A stretch of DNA of 64,000 nucleotides. Source: Labrys sp. WJW. Its GTDB lineage: Bacteria; Pseudomonadota; Alphaproteobacteria; Rhizobiales; Labraceae. Location: assembly GCF_001676615.1 (NCBI RefSeq), contig NZ_LYXZ01000034.1, positions 62,001-126,000 on the forward strand, written 5' to 3'. Position 1 is the stretch's first letter. Every line of letters starts with the position of its first letter. The translations under genes and the position numbers were made by a program. Below are positions 22,642 through 32,029 of this stretch, piece by piece. A model generated the notes under the pieces. The model did no database searches, had not been told where the DNA came from, and saw only the letters and a list, made by a program, of their open reading frames with translations.

Positions 22642-24254
22642 TGACGGCTCATTGACGGCATATTGGGGGCAGGCGGGCGAGGTGGAATGCCGGTGGGCTC
22701 GGGCAGGGCGGCCGACCGTCGAGGCGAGGCAAGGGTCATGATCGCTTCCTCGCTGGCCTCCCGGCGTTCGAGGATCCCGGCTTGGCGCCCTTCCTGCATG
22801 ACCAGCACGCGATCGGAGAGCAACAGCAGTTCGGGCAGTTCGGAGCTGACGACGAGGATGGCCATGCCCTGTCCGGCGAGGCGGAAGATGAGGTCATAGA
22901 TCTCCTTCTTGGCGCCGATGTCGATGCCGCGTGTCGGCTCGTCGAGCAGCAGAATGCGCGGACCGATGGCGAGCCATTTGCCGATCACCACCTTCTGCTG
23001 ATTGCCGCCGGAAAGTTCGGCCACGACCTGCTCGTGCGAGCGGCAACGCACCGAAAGGCTGGCGATCGCCTCGCGGGCAAGCCGGGTTTCCTGCCGGTCA
23101 TCGCGCAGGCCGAAGCGTCGCAGCAGCGGCTGGGAGGGCAGCGAAACGTTGTCGCGGATGGCCGAGTGCAAGAGGAGCCCCGTCGCCTTGCGGTCTTCCG
23201 TCACCAGAGCGAGGCCGTGCCGGATGGCCTGGCGCGGATTGTCGGTCCGGACCTCGACACCGTCGACGAGGATCCGGCCCTCACGGCGCCCCGTGGTGGC
23301 CCCGAAGATGGTTTCCAGGATCTCGGTGCGGCCGGAGCCGAGCAGGCCGGCGATGCCGAGGATCTCGCCGCGATGCAGGCCGAAGGACACGTTGCGCAAC
23401 ACGCGTTTCCAGCCGCCCCGCGCCTGGGGCAGGCTGAGGCCGAGGCCATGCACGGCCAGGGCCTCCGCCGAGCGGTCAGGCGTGTGCGGCGGCGTGGCGA
23501 GGCTGAGATCGCGGCCGACCATGCTGGCGATGATGCGCTCGGGCGTCAGCTCCGCCATGGCAGCCGTCAGCACGCGCCGCCCGTCGCGCATCACCGTGAC
23601 GCGATCGGCGAGCAGGGAAACTTCGTCCATGCGGTGGCTGATATAGACGATCGCCACGCCCGAGGCGGCAAGCTTGCGGATGATGCCGAACAGGCGCTCG
23701 CATTCGCTCGGCGACAGGGCCGAGGTCGGCTCGTCCATGATCAGGACCCGGGCTTCCAGCGAAAGCGCCTTGGCGATCTCGACCAGTTGCTGCTCGCCCA
23801 CCCGCAGCGATCCCACGCGCGCTTCGGGATCGAGGGAAACGCCGAAGCCCGTGAGCAGGTCGCCAGCAGCGCGTGCAAGGCCGCGGCGGTCGACGAACAG
23901 TCCGGCGATACGCGGTTCGCGGCCGAGAAAGATGTTCTCGGCCACGGTCATCTCGGGAATGAGGTTGAGTTCCTGATGGATTATGGCGATGCCGGCGGCC
24001 TGGGCTTCCCGCACCGACGTGAAGCGAAGGCCGAGACCGCGACTGAACAGGCTGCCGTCGAACTCTGTCAGGATGCCGCTGACGATCTTCATCAAGGTGG
24101 ACTTGCCGGCGCCGTTCTCGCCCACGAGCGCATGCACCTCCCCGGCCGCGACCGAGAAGTCGACATCATCAAGGACGGGGACGCCTGCGAACCGCTTGGA
24201 GATACCACGCGCTTCCAGCGCGGCATCACTCGGTTCGAGCCGGGTGGCGAGCAT
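22638..24254 (-). CDS. Sugar ABC transporter ATP-binding protein (RbsA/MglA type)
   Basis: 538-residue protein with two fused nucleotide-binding domains. Domain 1 has a full Walker A (GENGAGKSTLMK), signature LRVGEQQLVEIAKAL and Walker B VLIMDEPTSAL. Domain 2 has the usual degenerate GLLGSGRTE, an intact LSGGNQQKVVIGKWL and LLLDEPTRGID. ATG at 24254 has GGAA upstream; the frame to 24371 runs into a repeat element and is not supported. First gene of the operon, divergent from the dual-domain FCD regulator, which probably controls it. Confidence 0.93.
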   Translation of the reverse strand: MLATRLEPSDAALEARGISKRFAGVPVLDDVDFSVAAGEVHALVGENGAGKSTLMKIVSGILTEFDGSLFSRGLGLRFTSVREAQAAGIAIIHQELNLIPEMTVAENIFLGREPRIAGLFVDRRGLARAAGDLLTGFGVSLDPEARVGSLRVGEQQLVEIAKALSLEARVLIMDEPTSALSPSECERLFGIIRKLAASGVAIVYISHRMDEVSLLADRVTVMRDGRRVLTAAMAELTPERIIASMVGRDLSLATPPHTPDRSAEALAVHGLGLSLPQARGGWKRVLRNVSFGLHRGEILGIAGLLGSGRTEILETIFGATTGRREGRILVDGVEVRTDNPRQAIRHGLALVTEDRKATGLLLHSAIRDNVSLPSQPLLRRFGLRDDRQETRLAREAIASLSVRCRSHEQVVAELSGGNQQKVVIGKWLAIGPRILLLDEPTRGIDIGAKKEIYDLIFRLAGQGMAILVVSSELPELLLLSDRVLVMQEGRQAGILERREASEEAIMTLASPRRSAALPEPTGIPPRPPAPNMPSMSRQ

Positions 24255-24265
24255 TGTGCGTTTCC

Positions 24266-24367
24266 AAAAGTGTTTTGCGATTTGAGGGCATCGCCTCGAA
24301 TCGCAAAGACGCGTCGAACCGAAGTGCGAGCCAAAGCGCGGTTTAGCCAAAACGCGCTTTGCTTCGG
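24266..24367. repeat. Diverged copy of the palindromic repeat family
   Basis: Contains TTTTGCGATTTGAGG and GAATCGCAAAGACGCGTC, close to the inner hairpin of the repeat at 10318-10421, and ends with AAACGCGCTTTGCTTCGG. The CTAG ends are missing. It lies in the leader of the ribose-type operon, immediately upstream of the ATPase gene. Confidence 0.6.
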
Positions 24368-24502
24368 ACACCCTTGTTGTATAGGTGTCTTTTATTTATA
24401 GAGAACACTAGCATGCACTGCTGGGGGCGACAAGGGCACAAAGCGCCGCGACCGCATTGGGCCGGCTATCTCAGCTCTTGCTTGATTGTGCAGCCGTGAA
24501 TC

Positions 24503-24523
24503 GCATCTATGCGGGCCACGCAG
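24503..24523 (+). promoter_or_regulatory. Second copy of the motif found upstream of the AbcR-like sRNA
   Basis: GCATCTATGCG, three bases (GGC), CACGCAG: all 18 fixed bases identical to 5722-5742 and at the same spacing. Here CGCAT-CT-ATGCG is a perfect dyad. It lies in the gap between the divergent ABC operon and the FCD regulator gene, 56 bases before the latter's start. Either LsrB/VtlR or the FCD regulator could bind it; the recurrence at the sRNA favours a shared regulator. Confidence 0.5.
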
Positions 24524-24578
24524 CGACGACCAGACGTCGAGCGACAACGAAATGCGACTGTAATCCTGAGGAACGGCG

Positions 24579-25490
24579 ATGCCGCGCCCGCGCAATGTCT
24601 CGATGAAGGCCACCAATCTGGCCCTCGACATCATGGCGAAGCTGCAGCCCGGCGCGCTGCTGCCGCCGGAGGCGGTGCTGGCGCGTGAGGTCGGCGTGAG
24701 CCGTACGGCGATGCGTTCGGCCCTCGAAGGCCTGGAACAAGCGGGGCTGGTCCGGCGCGACGGCCGGCGCACCTTGCTGCACCGACTGCCGTTGGCCTCG
24801 GATTATTTCGGCGTGGCCGAAACCGAGAGCCGTTCGGATCTGGTGGAACGGCGCTTCCTCGAAATGGCTGTCGCCGGGGATCTGATGCCTGGACGCAATT
24901 TCTCGGAGGCTGAACTCGCACGGACTTTCGGCGCCAGTACGGTGAGCGTGCGCGAATTCTTGATCGGTTTTTCACGCTACGGCCTGGTCGAGAAGGCGCC
25001 GCGCGGAGGCTGGCGGCTCTGCGCCTTCGATGCCCCCTTCGCCCGTGAGCTTGCGGCAACGCGGCGCACTTTCGAGATCGAGGCTATCCGGCTTTTCACG
25101 CAACGCAGCAGCGCTGATCCGGTGTGGCGGGAGATCGGCCGGCTGATCGAGACCCACGAGGCCATGAGCCGGGGAGGGGACGAGGTCATCCGCCAGTTTC
25201 CGCAACTCGACCGTCGCTTCCACCGCTTCCTGGTGGATCAGCTCAACAATCGCTTCGTGACGAGCTTCTATGACGTGGTGTCCTTCGTCTTCCATTACCA
25301 CTATCAGTGGCGCAAGGACGACGAGATCGAGCGCTACCGCACGGCGCTGGCCGAGCATCTGAGCATCCTCACTGCCCTGAAATCCGGCGTGATCGAAGAA
25401 GCGCAGATGCGGCTCGAAGAGCATCTGCAAACCTCGGTGCGCACCCTTCTGGAGTCGGCGATCGGAGCGGGTCAGGAGCGGGCCGGATGA
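24579..25490 (+). CDS. GntR/FCD family regulator with two winged-helix domains
   Basis: 303 residues. Unusually there are two GntR-like winged helices in series: residues about 8-68 (PPEAVLAREVGVSRTAMRSA, LEQAGLVRRDGRR) and about 85-146 (FSEAELARTFGASTVSVREF, YGLVEKAPRGGWRL), followed by an FCD effector domain (about 155-290) with the metal/ligand residues in RRFHRFLVDQ and LAEHLSI. GAGG stands before the ATG. It is divergent from the ribose-type ABC operon and likely represses it, with the transported sugar or a metabolite as ligand. Confidence 0.85.
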   Translation: MPRPRNVSMKATNLALDIMAKLQPGALLPPEAVLAREVGVSRTAMRSALEGLEQAGLVRRDGRRTLLHRLPLASDYFGVAETESRSDLVERRFLEMAVAGDLMPGRNFSEAELARTFGASTVSVREFLIGFSRYGLVEKAPRGGWRLCAFDAPFARELAATRRTFEIEAIRLFTQRSSADPVWREIGRLIETHEAMSRGGDEVIRQFPQLDRRFHRFLVDQLNNRFVTSFYDVVSFVFHYHYQWRKDDEIERYRTALAEHLSILTALKSGVIEEAQMRLEEHLQTSVRTLLESAIGAGQERAG

Positions 25491-25734
25491 GGCGCGACCA
25501 GCCTTCTCCCCTTGCGGGAGAAGGTGGTGCGAAGCACCGGATGAGGGGAGAAACACTGCCTTGCGGGCTTTTTGCTAACACCCCTCATCCGGCCTCGTTG
25601 CACTCGGCCACCCGAGGCACTTCAAAAGGAAGTGCCAGGTCCTGCAAGGAGAGAAGGCCGGTCGCGCTCTGTCCTGAAAGTCCAAGTCCACGTTGAATGC
25701 GGAGGGCAGTCGCCCGCCCTCCGCTTTGCTGCCC
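25491..25734. repeat. Repeat-rich spacer
   Basis: Contains a palindromic unit CTTCTCCC-CTTGC-GGGAGAAG followed by GGTG, CGGATGAGGGG and its complement CCCCTCATCCGG about 80 bases on. The same words recur at 61561-61880. This is a dispersed palindromic repeat family; no gene is seen. Confidence 0.65.
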
Positions 25735-26940
<1,206 letters not shown>

Positions 26941-27008
26941 GCTACACCTGTGGTGCTTCTCCGGCCCTCGCTTGGGGAGGTTGCACGGCTCAGGGCACCA
27001 CGAGAGCC

Positions 27009-27042
27009 AAAAAAGTGCCCGGAACCGCTCTTGCGTCCGGGC
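27009..27042 (-). terminator. Intrinsic terminator between the helicase and EF-Tu genes
   Basis: Minus-strand stem GCCCGGA/TCCGGGC (7 bp, 12-base loop) followed within two bases by six T. It can end the helicase transcript or, because it lies about 70 bases before the EF-Tu start codon, act as an attenuator of that gene. Confidence 0.6.
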
Positions 27043-27244
27043 TGGCTCGATCTCAGGTGATTTCGGTCCGGCCTAGGGCAAAGCGCGTGCGGCCGAGGAA
27101 TCGATGTTCCTCGGGATCATCAGCGATATCGACGATGACGTCCGCATGGGTCCGGTGCCTTGTGGCGGGATGACGATAGGGATGGCGCAAATAGGAGTTT
27201 GCGGCGGGAAATGCAAGGGGAGATTTGAAAGGAGACTTGCAGGA

Positions 27245-27292
27245 TGAGGCACGACTCCCTCCCCACGAAGCTGGAGAGGGAGTCGTGCCTCA
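27245..27292. repeat. 17-bp perfect inverted repeat
   Basis: TGAGGCACGACTCCCTC (27245-27261) and GAGGGAGTCGTGCCTCA (27276-27292) with a 14-base loop. It lies 11 bases beyond the helicase stop. A stable stem like this may protect the mRNA 3' end or stop transcription; it has no T-run. Confidence 0.7.
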
Positions 27293-27303
27293 CTTGTTCG
27301 GGC

Positions 27304-29178
27304 TTAGCCTTCCCGCCCGCGCCGCTTGCCGGGCTTCTCGTCCGACCAAGGCTTCTTCTCGTCGGACCAAGGCTTCTTCTCATCGGACCAAGGCTTCTTG
27401 GGACCCTTGCGGTGCGGCTTGGGCTCGCGCGGGGCGTCCTCGCCGCCGCGGTCGCGATAGGGCTGGATGCGGATGTTTTCCTCGTCCGGCCGGCGGGCAT
27501 TGGCGGCGAAGTGCTCGGCAGCGTCCTTGGCGATCTCCACCACGGTCTCATTGTCGAGGATCTTGATGTTGCCGATGTCGCGGCGTTTCACGCCGCCGCG
27601 GCGGCAGAGCATGGGCAGCAGCCATTTGGGATCGGCATTGTTGCGGCGGCCGATGGACAGGCGGAACAGCACGGCATTGGGATCGGCAGGCGTTTCCTCG
27701 CGCTCGAAGCGGCGCGGACGATCGGGGCGTTCGGGCCGGTCTTCGCGCTCGAAGCGGGAAGGACGCTCGTCGCGGCCATAGCGATCGTCGCGCTCGAAAC
27801 GCGAGGGCTTGCGGTCGCGTCGCTCAAAGCGTTCGCCGGGGTCGCTGACCTCCTCCGGCTCGGGCAGGCGCGAACGGTAGACGCGGGCAAGTGCCGCCGC
27901 GATGTCCTCGGCGTTGCGGTTTTCCAGCAGCAGCTTGGCGATGGCCAGGTCTTCCTCGCCGGGGGTCTCCGTCAGCAGGGGATCTTCCAGCATGCGCTGC
28001 TGGTCGAGCACGCGGATTTCATCGGCGGTCGGCGGTCCCATCCACTGGGCCTTCACGCCCGCCTGGCTGAGCAGTATCTCGGCCTTGCGGCGGCGCGACA
28101 TCGGTACCAGCAGGGCACTAATGCCCTTGCGGCCGGCGCGACCGGTGCGGCCCGAGCGATGCTGCAGTTTCTCGGCGTCGGTGGGCAGGTCGGCATGGAT
28201 GACCAGGCCGAGATTGGGCAGGTCGATGCCGCGCGCCGCCACGTCGGTGGCGACGCAGATCTGGGCATGGCCGTCGCGCAGGGCCTGCAGCGCCTGGTTG
28301 CGCTCGTGCTGGCCGAGTTCACCCGAGAGCAGAACGGCTGAAAATCCGCGCTCGCGCAGGGTGGCATGCAGATGGCGCACGGATTCGCGCGTATTGCAGA
28401 ACACGATCGTGGTGGGGGAGGCGACGAGGCGGAGCAGGTTGACGACAGCGTGCTCGGTCTCCTTGGGGGAGACGCGGATGGCGCGGTATTCGATGTCGGC
28501 ATGGCCGCGCTCGGCGGTCTTCACCTCGATGCGCAACGCATCCTTCTGATAGGTGCGCGCGATGGCGACGATGCCTTTGGGCATTGTTGCCGAGAAGAGG
28601 AGGGTGCGGCGGTCGTCGGGGGTGGATTTGAGGATGAATTCGAGATCCTCACGGAAGCCGAGGTCGAGCATCTCGTCGGCCTCGTCGAGCACCACGGCGC
28701 GCAGGGCCGACAGATCGATGCCCTTGCGCTCGATGTGATCGCGCAGGCGGCCGGGCGTGCCGACCACGATATGGGCGCCGTCGGCGAGCAGGCGGCGCTC
28801 GCGGCGCGGGTCCATGCCGCCGACGCAGGAAACCACGCGCCCGCCAGCTTTCTGGTAGAGCCAGAGCAATTCACGCTCGACCTGGATGGCGAGTTCGCGG
28901 GTCGGAGCGATGATGAGGGCGAGGGGCGCATCGGCCTGTTCGAAGCGCTCATCGTCACCGAGCAGGTCGCGTGCGATGGCCAGGCCATAGGCGACCGTCT
29001 TGCCCGAGCCGGTCTGGGCGGAGACGAGCAGGTCGCGGTCAGCGGCGTCATCGGCCAGCACAGCCGATTGGACCGGGGTCAGTTCTTCGTAATTGCGATC
29101 GGTCAGAGCCTGGCGAAGGGCCGGGTTCAGGGAAGGAAGGGTCACGGGGAAAGCCTGTCGATGAGGAAAACCGGTCAT
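27304..29178 (-). CDS. DEAD-box ATP-dependent RNA helicase with DbpA-type RNA-binding domain
   Basis: 624 residues from ATG at 29178 (an in-frame ATG at 29271 and a GTG at 29145 are alternatives; none has a strong ribosome-binding site). Motifs in order: Q motif LTPVQSAVL, Walker A AQTGSGKT, PTRELAIQ, VVLDEADEMLD, SAT, VFCNTRE, DVAARGIDLPN, HRSGRTGRAG. A charged linker rich in RFER/RPERPDR precedes a DbpA-like RNA-binding domain (AVLFRLSIGRRNNADPKWLL to about AAEHFAA). The tail is basic with three copies of KPWSDEK. The domain plan fits CsdA/DeaD proteins that remodel rRNA and mRNA, notably in the cold. Confidence 0.93.
   Translation of the reverse strand: MTGFPHRQAFPVTLPSLNPALRQALTDRNYEELTPVQSAVLADDAADRDLLVSAQTGSGKTVAYGLAIARDLLGDDERFEQADAPLALIIAPTRELAIQVERELLWLYQKAGGRVVSCVGGMDPRRERRLLADGAHIVVGTPGRLRDHIERKGIDLSALRAVVLDEADEMLDLGFREDLEFILKSTPDDRRTLLFSATMPKGIVAIARTYQKDALRIEVKTAERGHADIEYRAIRVSPKETEHAVVNLLRLVASPTTIVFCNTRESVRHLHATLRERGFSAVLLSGELGQHERNQALQALRDGHAQICVATDVAARGIDLPNLGLVIHADLPTDAEKLQHRSGRTGRAGRKGISALLVPMSRRRKAEILLSQAGVKAQWMGPPTADEIRVLDQQRMLEDPLLTETPGEEDLAIAKLLLENRNAEDIAAALARVYRSRLPEPEEVSDPGERFERRDRKPSRFERDDRYGRDERPSRFEREDRPERPDRPRRFEREETPADPNAVLFRLSIGRRNNADPKWLLPMLCRRGGVKRRDIGNIKILDNETVVEIAKDAAEHFAANARRPDEENIRIQPYRDRGGEDAPREPKPHRKGPKKPWSDEKKPWSDEKKPWSDEKPGKRRGREG
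27335..27397 (-). repeat. Three tandem 21-bp repeats inside the helicase gene
   Basis: Three consecutive 21-base units (27335-27355, 27356-27376, 27377-27397), differing at one or two bases, encode KPWSDEK three times near the protein C-terminus. In-frame units like this expand and contract by slippage. Confidence 0.85.
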
Positions 29179-29472
29179 GTGAAATGCCGGGTCGGGGGCG
29201 GCGCGCCCACGGGAATAAAGTCCGCGCGCCAGCGTCCACTTCTGCAGGATTTCACTGATGGAGGAGCCCAATACAGCAAATCATCGGCAATTGCGAGGGC
29301 GATCACGCGATACTGCTGCGCGTTTCCGGCATGACGGCAGCGCCATCGGGATTGCATTGTCGCCCACAACAATCCGGCACGACCGCTCTTCGGCACTTAA
29401 ATCCACATTGCCAAGCGGACAAGTCCTCATGCAAACATCGGGGAGGGGTGGCGGGAAAGGCAAGGCGAGCCG

Positions 29473-31062
29473 ATGGATGGGTCTGCGACAGAGCGTGAAC
29501 ATTTTTCCCGCTACTACGCTCGCTATTTGGTCGCCAAACATGGCTACAGGCTGGGAGCCTTGTCACAATCGGAGGAGTTGCTGCAGCACTGCGACTATGT
29601 GCTGACCAAATCGGCCGGCAAACGCATCTCGATCGTGGGCATCGTCAATTGTGACAGTAGCGAAGGCAAGACCTTCACCATGCCGGCGCAAGGTCTCGCA
29701 GGGCTCGCGCAGCATATCGCCGGTTCGCTGCCGGCCGCCGCGGGACTTGCAATCACGATCTACGAGATCGGCTCCCGCGCGATCGGAAGAGCCGACAAGT
29801 CCCGTCTGTCCGGCCATAGGAGCCGAGGCAGAAAGTATGCCACCAAGGCGATCGCCGTCGACGTTTCGAAGCGCCAGGCCTGGCCCTTGCCCCTGTTCGG
29901 GCGCAGGTTCAGCCCGGCCGGGCAGATGGAGAAGCTCCTTCGCGCGCCGCGGTTGTCAGCCGCAGAATTGTCAGGGCCGGAACGAGCCGTCAAAACGGGA
30001 AGGTCAATCTTCGTCTGGGTGCTGATGGCTCTGCTGCTGTTGGTTTTTGTCGCTGAACAGATCTTCGCCGTCGGCAAGACCGGAAAGCCGGCCGTGCCGA
30101 CCATCGAGACCTTGCAGGTCCTGGGAGGCCTGAGCTATCCGCTGGTGGTCGGGGATGGAGAATGGTGGCGTCTGTTCACGGCGCCGCTGCTGCATGGCGA
30201 CATCACGCATATCGGTTTCAACTGCCTCGTGCTCCTTCTTATCGGCAATCCGCTCGAAACCTTGATCGGCTGGCGCTGGACCGCGGCAACCTTCTCGGTC
30301 TCGGCGGTCAGCGGCTCCCTGATGTCGCTGGCTGCCAATCCCGTCAACATGGTGAGCGTCGGCGCATCGGGAGGCATTACCGGACTGCTTGCTGCGGCTC
30401 TGGTGATATCCTTTCGCATTCCAGCAGGTGCTGCCCGTGCCCGGCTGATCAGCCAGGCCATTTATGGCCTGGTGCCGGCATTGCTGCCCTTCCTGAACAC
30501 GGCGGTCAGCGGCGGAAGTATCGATTACGGTGCACATTTCGGCGGCGCCATCGGCGGTACGACCATCGGCTTCCTTTTGCTGAGCTTGTGGCATGATCGC
30601 CTGCCACGGCCGCGACTGGGCAATCTGGCCGTGCTTGTCGCCATTGGGTTCTTCTCGATCGCTGCAGGGGCGTGCCTGCCGATCCGGGAGCACTATGTGC
30701 GCCGGATGCTGCTCGCGCCGGATCTACCGGTCGCGACAACCCCATCGGATACGGCCGTCGAAAGCCTGCTCCGTGCCTACCCTCGGGATCCACGCCTGTC
30801 CTTCCTACGAGCACAAGTCTTGCTGCGGAGAAATGACCTTCAGGGCGCCGAGAGAGACTTGCGCGCGGCGCTGGCGGATCGGGAACTCATCGCGGAAGTT
30901 GGTGGCCCTGATTTCGAAAACAGGGTCCGGGCCGTCCTTGCCGCTCTCCTGAAAAGCAAGGGGGATCCCAGCGGAGCCGCCGCCATGGCGGGGCCGGCGT
31001 GTGCCGTCGAGAAGAGTGGACCGATTGCCGACTATCTCGCCAAGTTCTCCTTGTGCCAGTAG
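29473..31062 (+). CDS. Rhomboid-family intramembrane serine protease with extra N- and C-terminal regions
   Basis: 529 residues. The rhomboid core (about 175-400) has six to seven hydrophobic spans, the catalytic Ser in VGASGGITG (about residue 299) and catalytic His in YGAHFGGAIGG (about 354); LLHGDITHIGFNCLVLLLIG gives the conserved loop-1/TM2 sequence. About 170 residues of soluble sequence precede the first span (SIFVWVLMALLLLVFVAEQ); I do not recognise this domain. The C-terminal 120 residues include a TPR-like helical pair (RLSFLRAQVLLRRNDLQGAE). Rhomboids cleave membrane proteins within the bilayer; the soluble parts may recruit substrate. No operon partner. Confidence 0.85.
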   Translation: MDGSATEREHFSRYYARYLVAKHGYRLGALSQSEELLQHCDYVLTKSAGKRISIVGIVNCDSSEGKTFTMPAQGLAGLAQHIAGSLPAAAGLAITIYEIGSRAIGRADKSRLSGHRSRGRKYATKAIAVDVSKRQAWPLPLFGRRFSPAGQMEKLLRAPRLSAAELSGPERAVKTGRSIFVWVLMALLLLVFVAEQIFAVGKTGKPAVPTIETLQVLGGLSYPLVVGDGEWWRLFTAPLLHGDITHIGFNCLVLLLIGNPLETLIGWRWTAATFSVSAVSGSLMSLAANPVNMVSVGASGGITGLLAAALVISFRIPAGAARARLISQAIYGLVPALLPFLNTAVSGGSIDYGAHFGGAIGGTTIGFLLLSLWHDRLPRPRLGNLAVLVAIGFFSIAAGACLPIREHYVRRMLLAPDLPVATTPSDTAVESLLRAYPRDPRLSFLRAQVLLRRNDLQGAERDLRAALADRELIAEVGGPDFENRVRAVLAALLKSKGDPSGAAAMAGPACAVEKSGPIADYLAKFSLCQ

Positions 31063-31224
31063 TCTCCTTCCCAGCATTTGCGGCGATCGAAAGCCGGTGG
31101 TGATGTTGCAATATCGCTGGCGACAGCGGGTCTTAGCCGGACCGATCCGGTAGGAACGACTCCTGCTCTTGTGCATTGCAACAAAATTATTGACAAACCT
31201 GTCCGAAACGGTGTTTCTGCTGAC

Positions 31225-31821
31225 ATGGCAAGACCGAAAGAATTCGATCGTGACGAGGCGCTCAAGCGCGCCACAGCCGTGTTCTGGGCCAAGGGCTTCG
31301 AGGCGGCATCCACCGACAATCTGCTTGCGGCGATGAAGATCGGCCGCCAGAGCCTCTATGACACCTTCGGCGACAAGCGCCGCCTTTATCTGGAGGCGCT
31401 CGGGCGCTATCAGGCGGTCAATCTCGCCAATCAGCTGGCGCAACTCGACGCGGAAGCATCGCCCCTCGCCGGGATCCGCCGGATGCTGCTGGCGGTGGCG
31501 GAAGCCGATCCCTCCTTCCGGGCACTCGGTTGCATGAATGTCGGCGCGATCGTCGAGTTCGGTCGGAACGACGAAGAAATCGCCGGCATGCTCGCCGAGG
31601 ACGAGGCCGCGCTCGATGCGGCGCTGGAGGGTAGCCTGCGCAAGGCCAGGGCGGAGGGCGAAATCGGTACGGCCACGGACATCAAAGGGGCTGTGCGTTT
31701 CATTCAGGCGACCCTGCGCGGCCTCAAGGTCAGCGGCAAGGCCGGTGCGGACACGCAGAGCCTGCGTCAGACCGTCGAGTTCGCTCTCGCCGCCTTGACG
31801 AAGGACGCGCGCCGGGGCTGA
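31225..31821 (+). CDS. TetR/AcrR family transcriptional regulator
   Basis: 198 residues with the N-terminal TetR helix-turn-helix (residues about 6-52; ALKRATAVFWAKGFEAASTD, IGRQSLYDTFGDKRRLYLEA) and an all-helical ligand domain. ATG at 31225 matches the family start MARPKEFD. Upstream, TTGACA (about 31189) with dyad-like CCGAAACGG may be promoter and operator. No divergent target gene is adjacent, so its regulon is unknown. Confidence 0.88.
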   Translation: MARPKEFDRDEALKRATAVFWAKGFEAASTDNLLAAMKIGRQSLYDTFGDKRRLYLEALGRYQAVNLANQLAQLDAEASPLAGIRRMLLAVAEADPSFRALGCMNVGAIVEFGRNDEEIAGMLAEDEAALDAALEGSLRKARAEGEIGTATDIKGAVRFIQATLRGLKVSGKAGADTQSLRQTVEFALAALTKDARRG

Positions 31822-31831
31822 GGCGGCGCTT

Positions 31832-32029
31832 ATACCAGGTCGCATAATGTTTGACCGATGCCTGCAATGGGAGCGCTGTCATTCCCGGCCGAGCGTGGCG
31901 AGGGGAAGGGAATCCAGGGGCCATGGGACGCGACCTTTAGCCCCTGGATCCCCTTCCCGGGGTCGAAGACCCCGCCGGGGATGACAGAGTCCTTCACACC
32001 AACGGGTCAACAATTCGGCAATCTGGTAT
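31832..32029. mobile_element. MITE-like element with imperfect terminal inverted repeats
   Basis: About 198 bases. Left end ATACCAGGTCGCATAATGTT plus TGACC (31832-31856) matches the complement of the right end (32005-32029) with several mismatches. Inside are two nested inverted repeats: TGTCATTCCCGGC with GCCGGGGATGACA, and an 18-base arm around ATCCAGGGGC with one mismatch. No coding capacity. The right end reaches the stop codon of the LysE-type gene. Non-autonomous miniature element or folded repeat; no target duplication was clear. Confidence 0.6.

Larger units (their letters stand above)
26941..27303. other. Spacer between the RNA helicase and EF-Tu genes
   Basis: 363 bases with no gene. 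Holds a minus-strand terminator (27009-27042), the EF-Tu leader, and a 17-bp inverted repeat next to the helicase stop (27245-27292). No clear promoter consensus for tuf was found. Confidence 0.5.

Noticed and set aside
22782-24401. 539-codon plus-strand frame opposite the sugar ABC ATPase gene
   Set aside because: The minus strand has two complete ABC domains; the plus-strand product matches nothing and has no ribosome-binding site.
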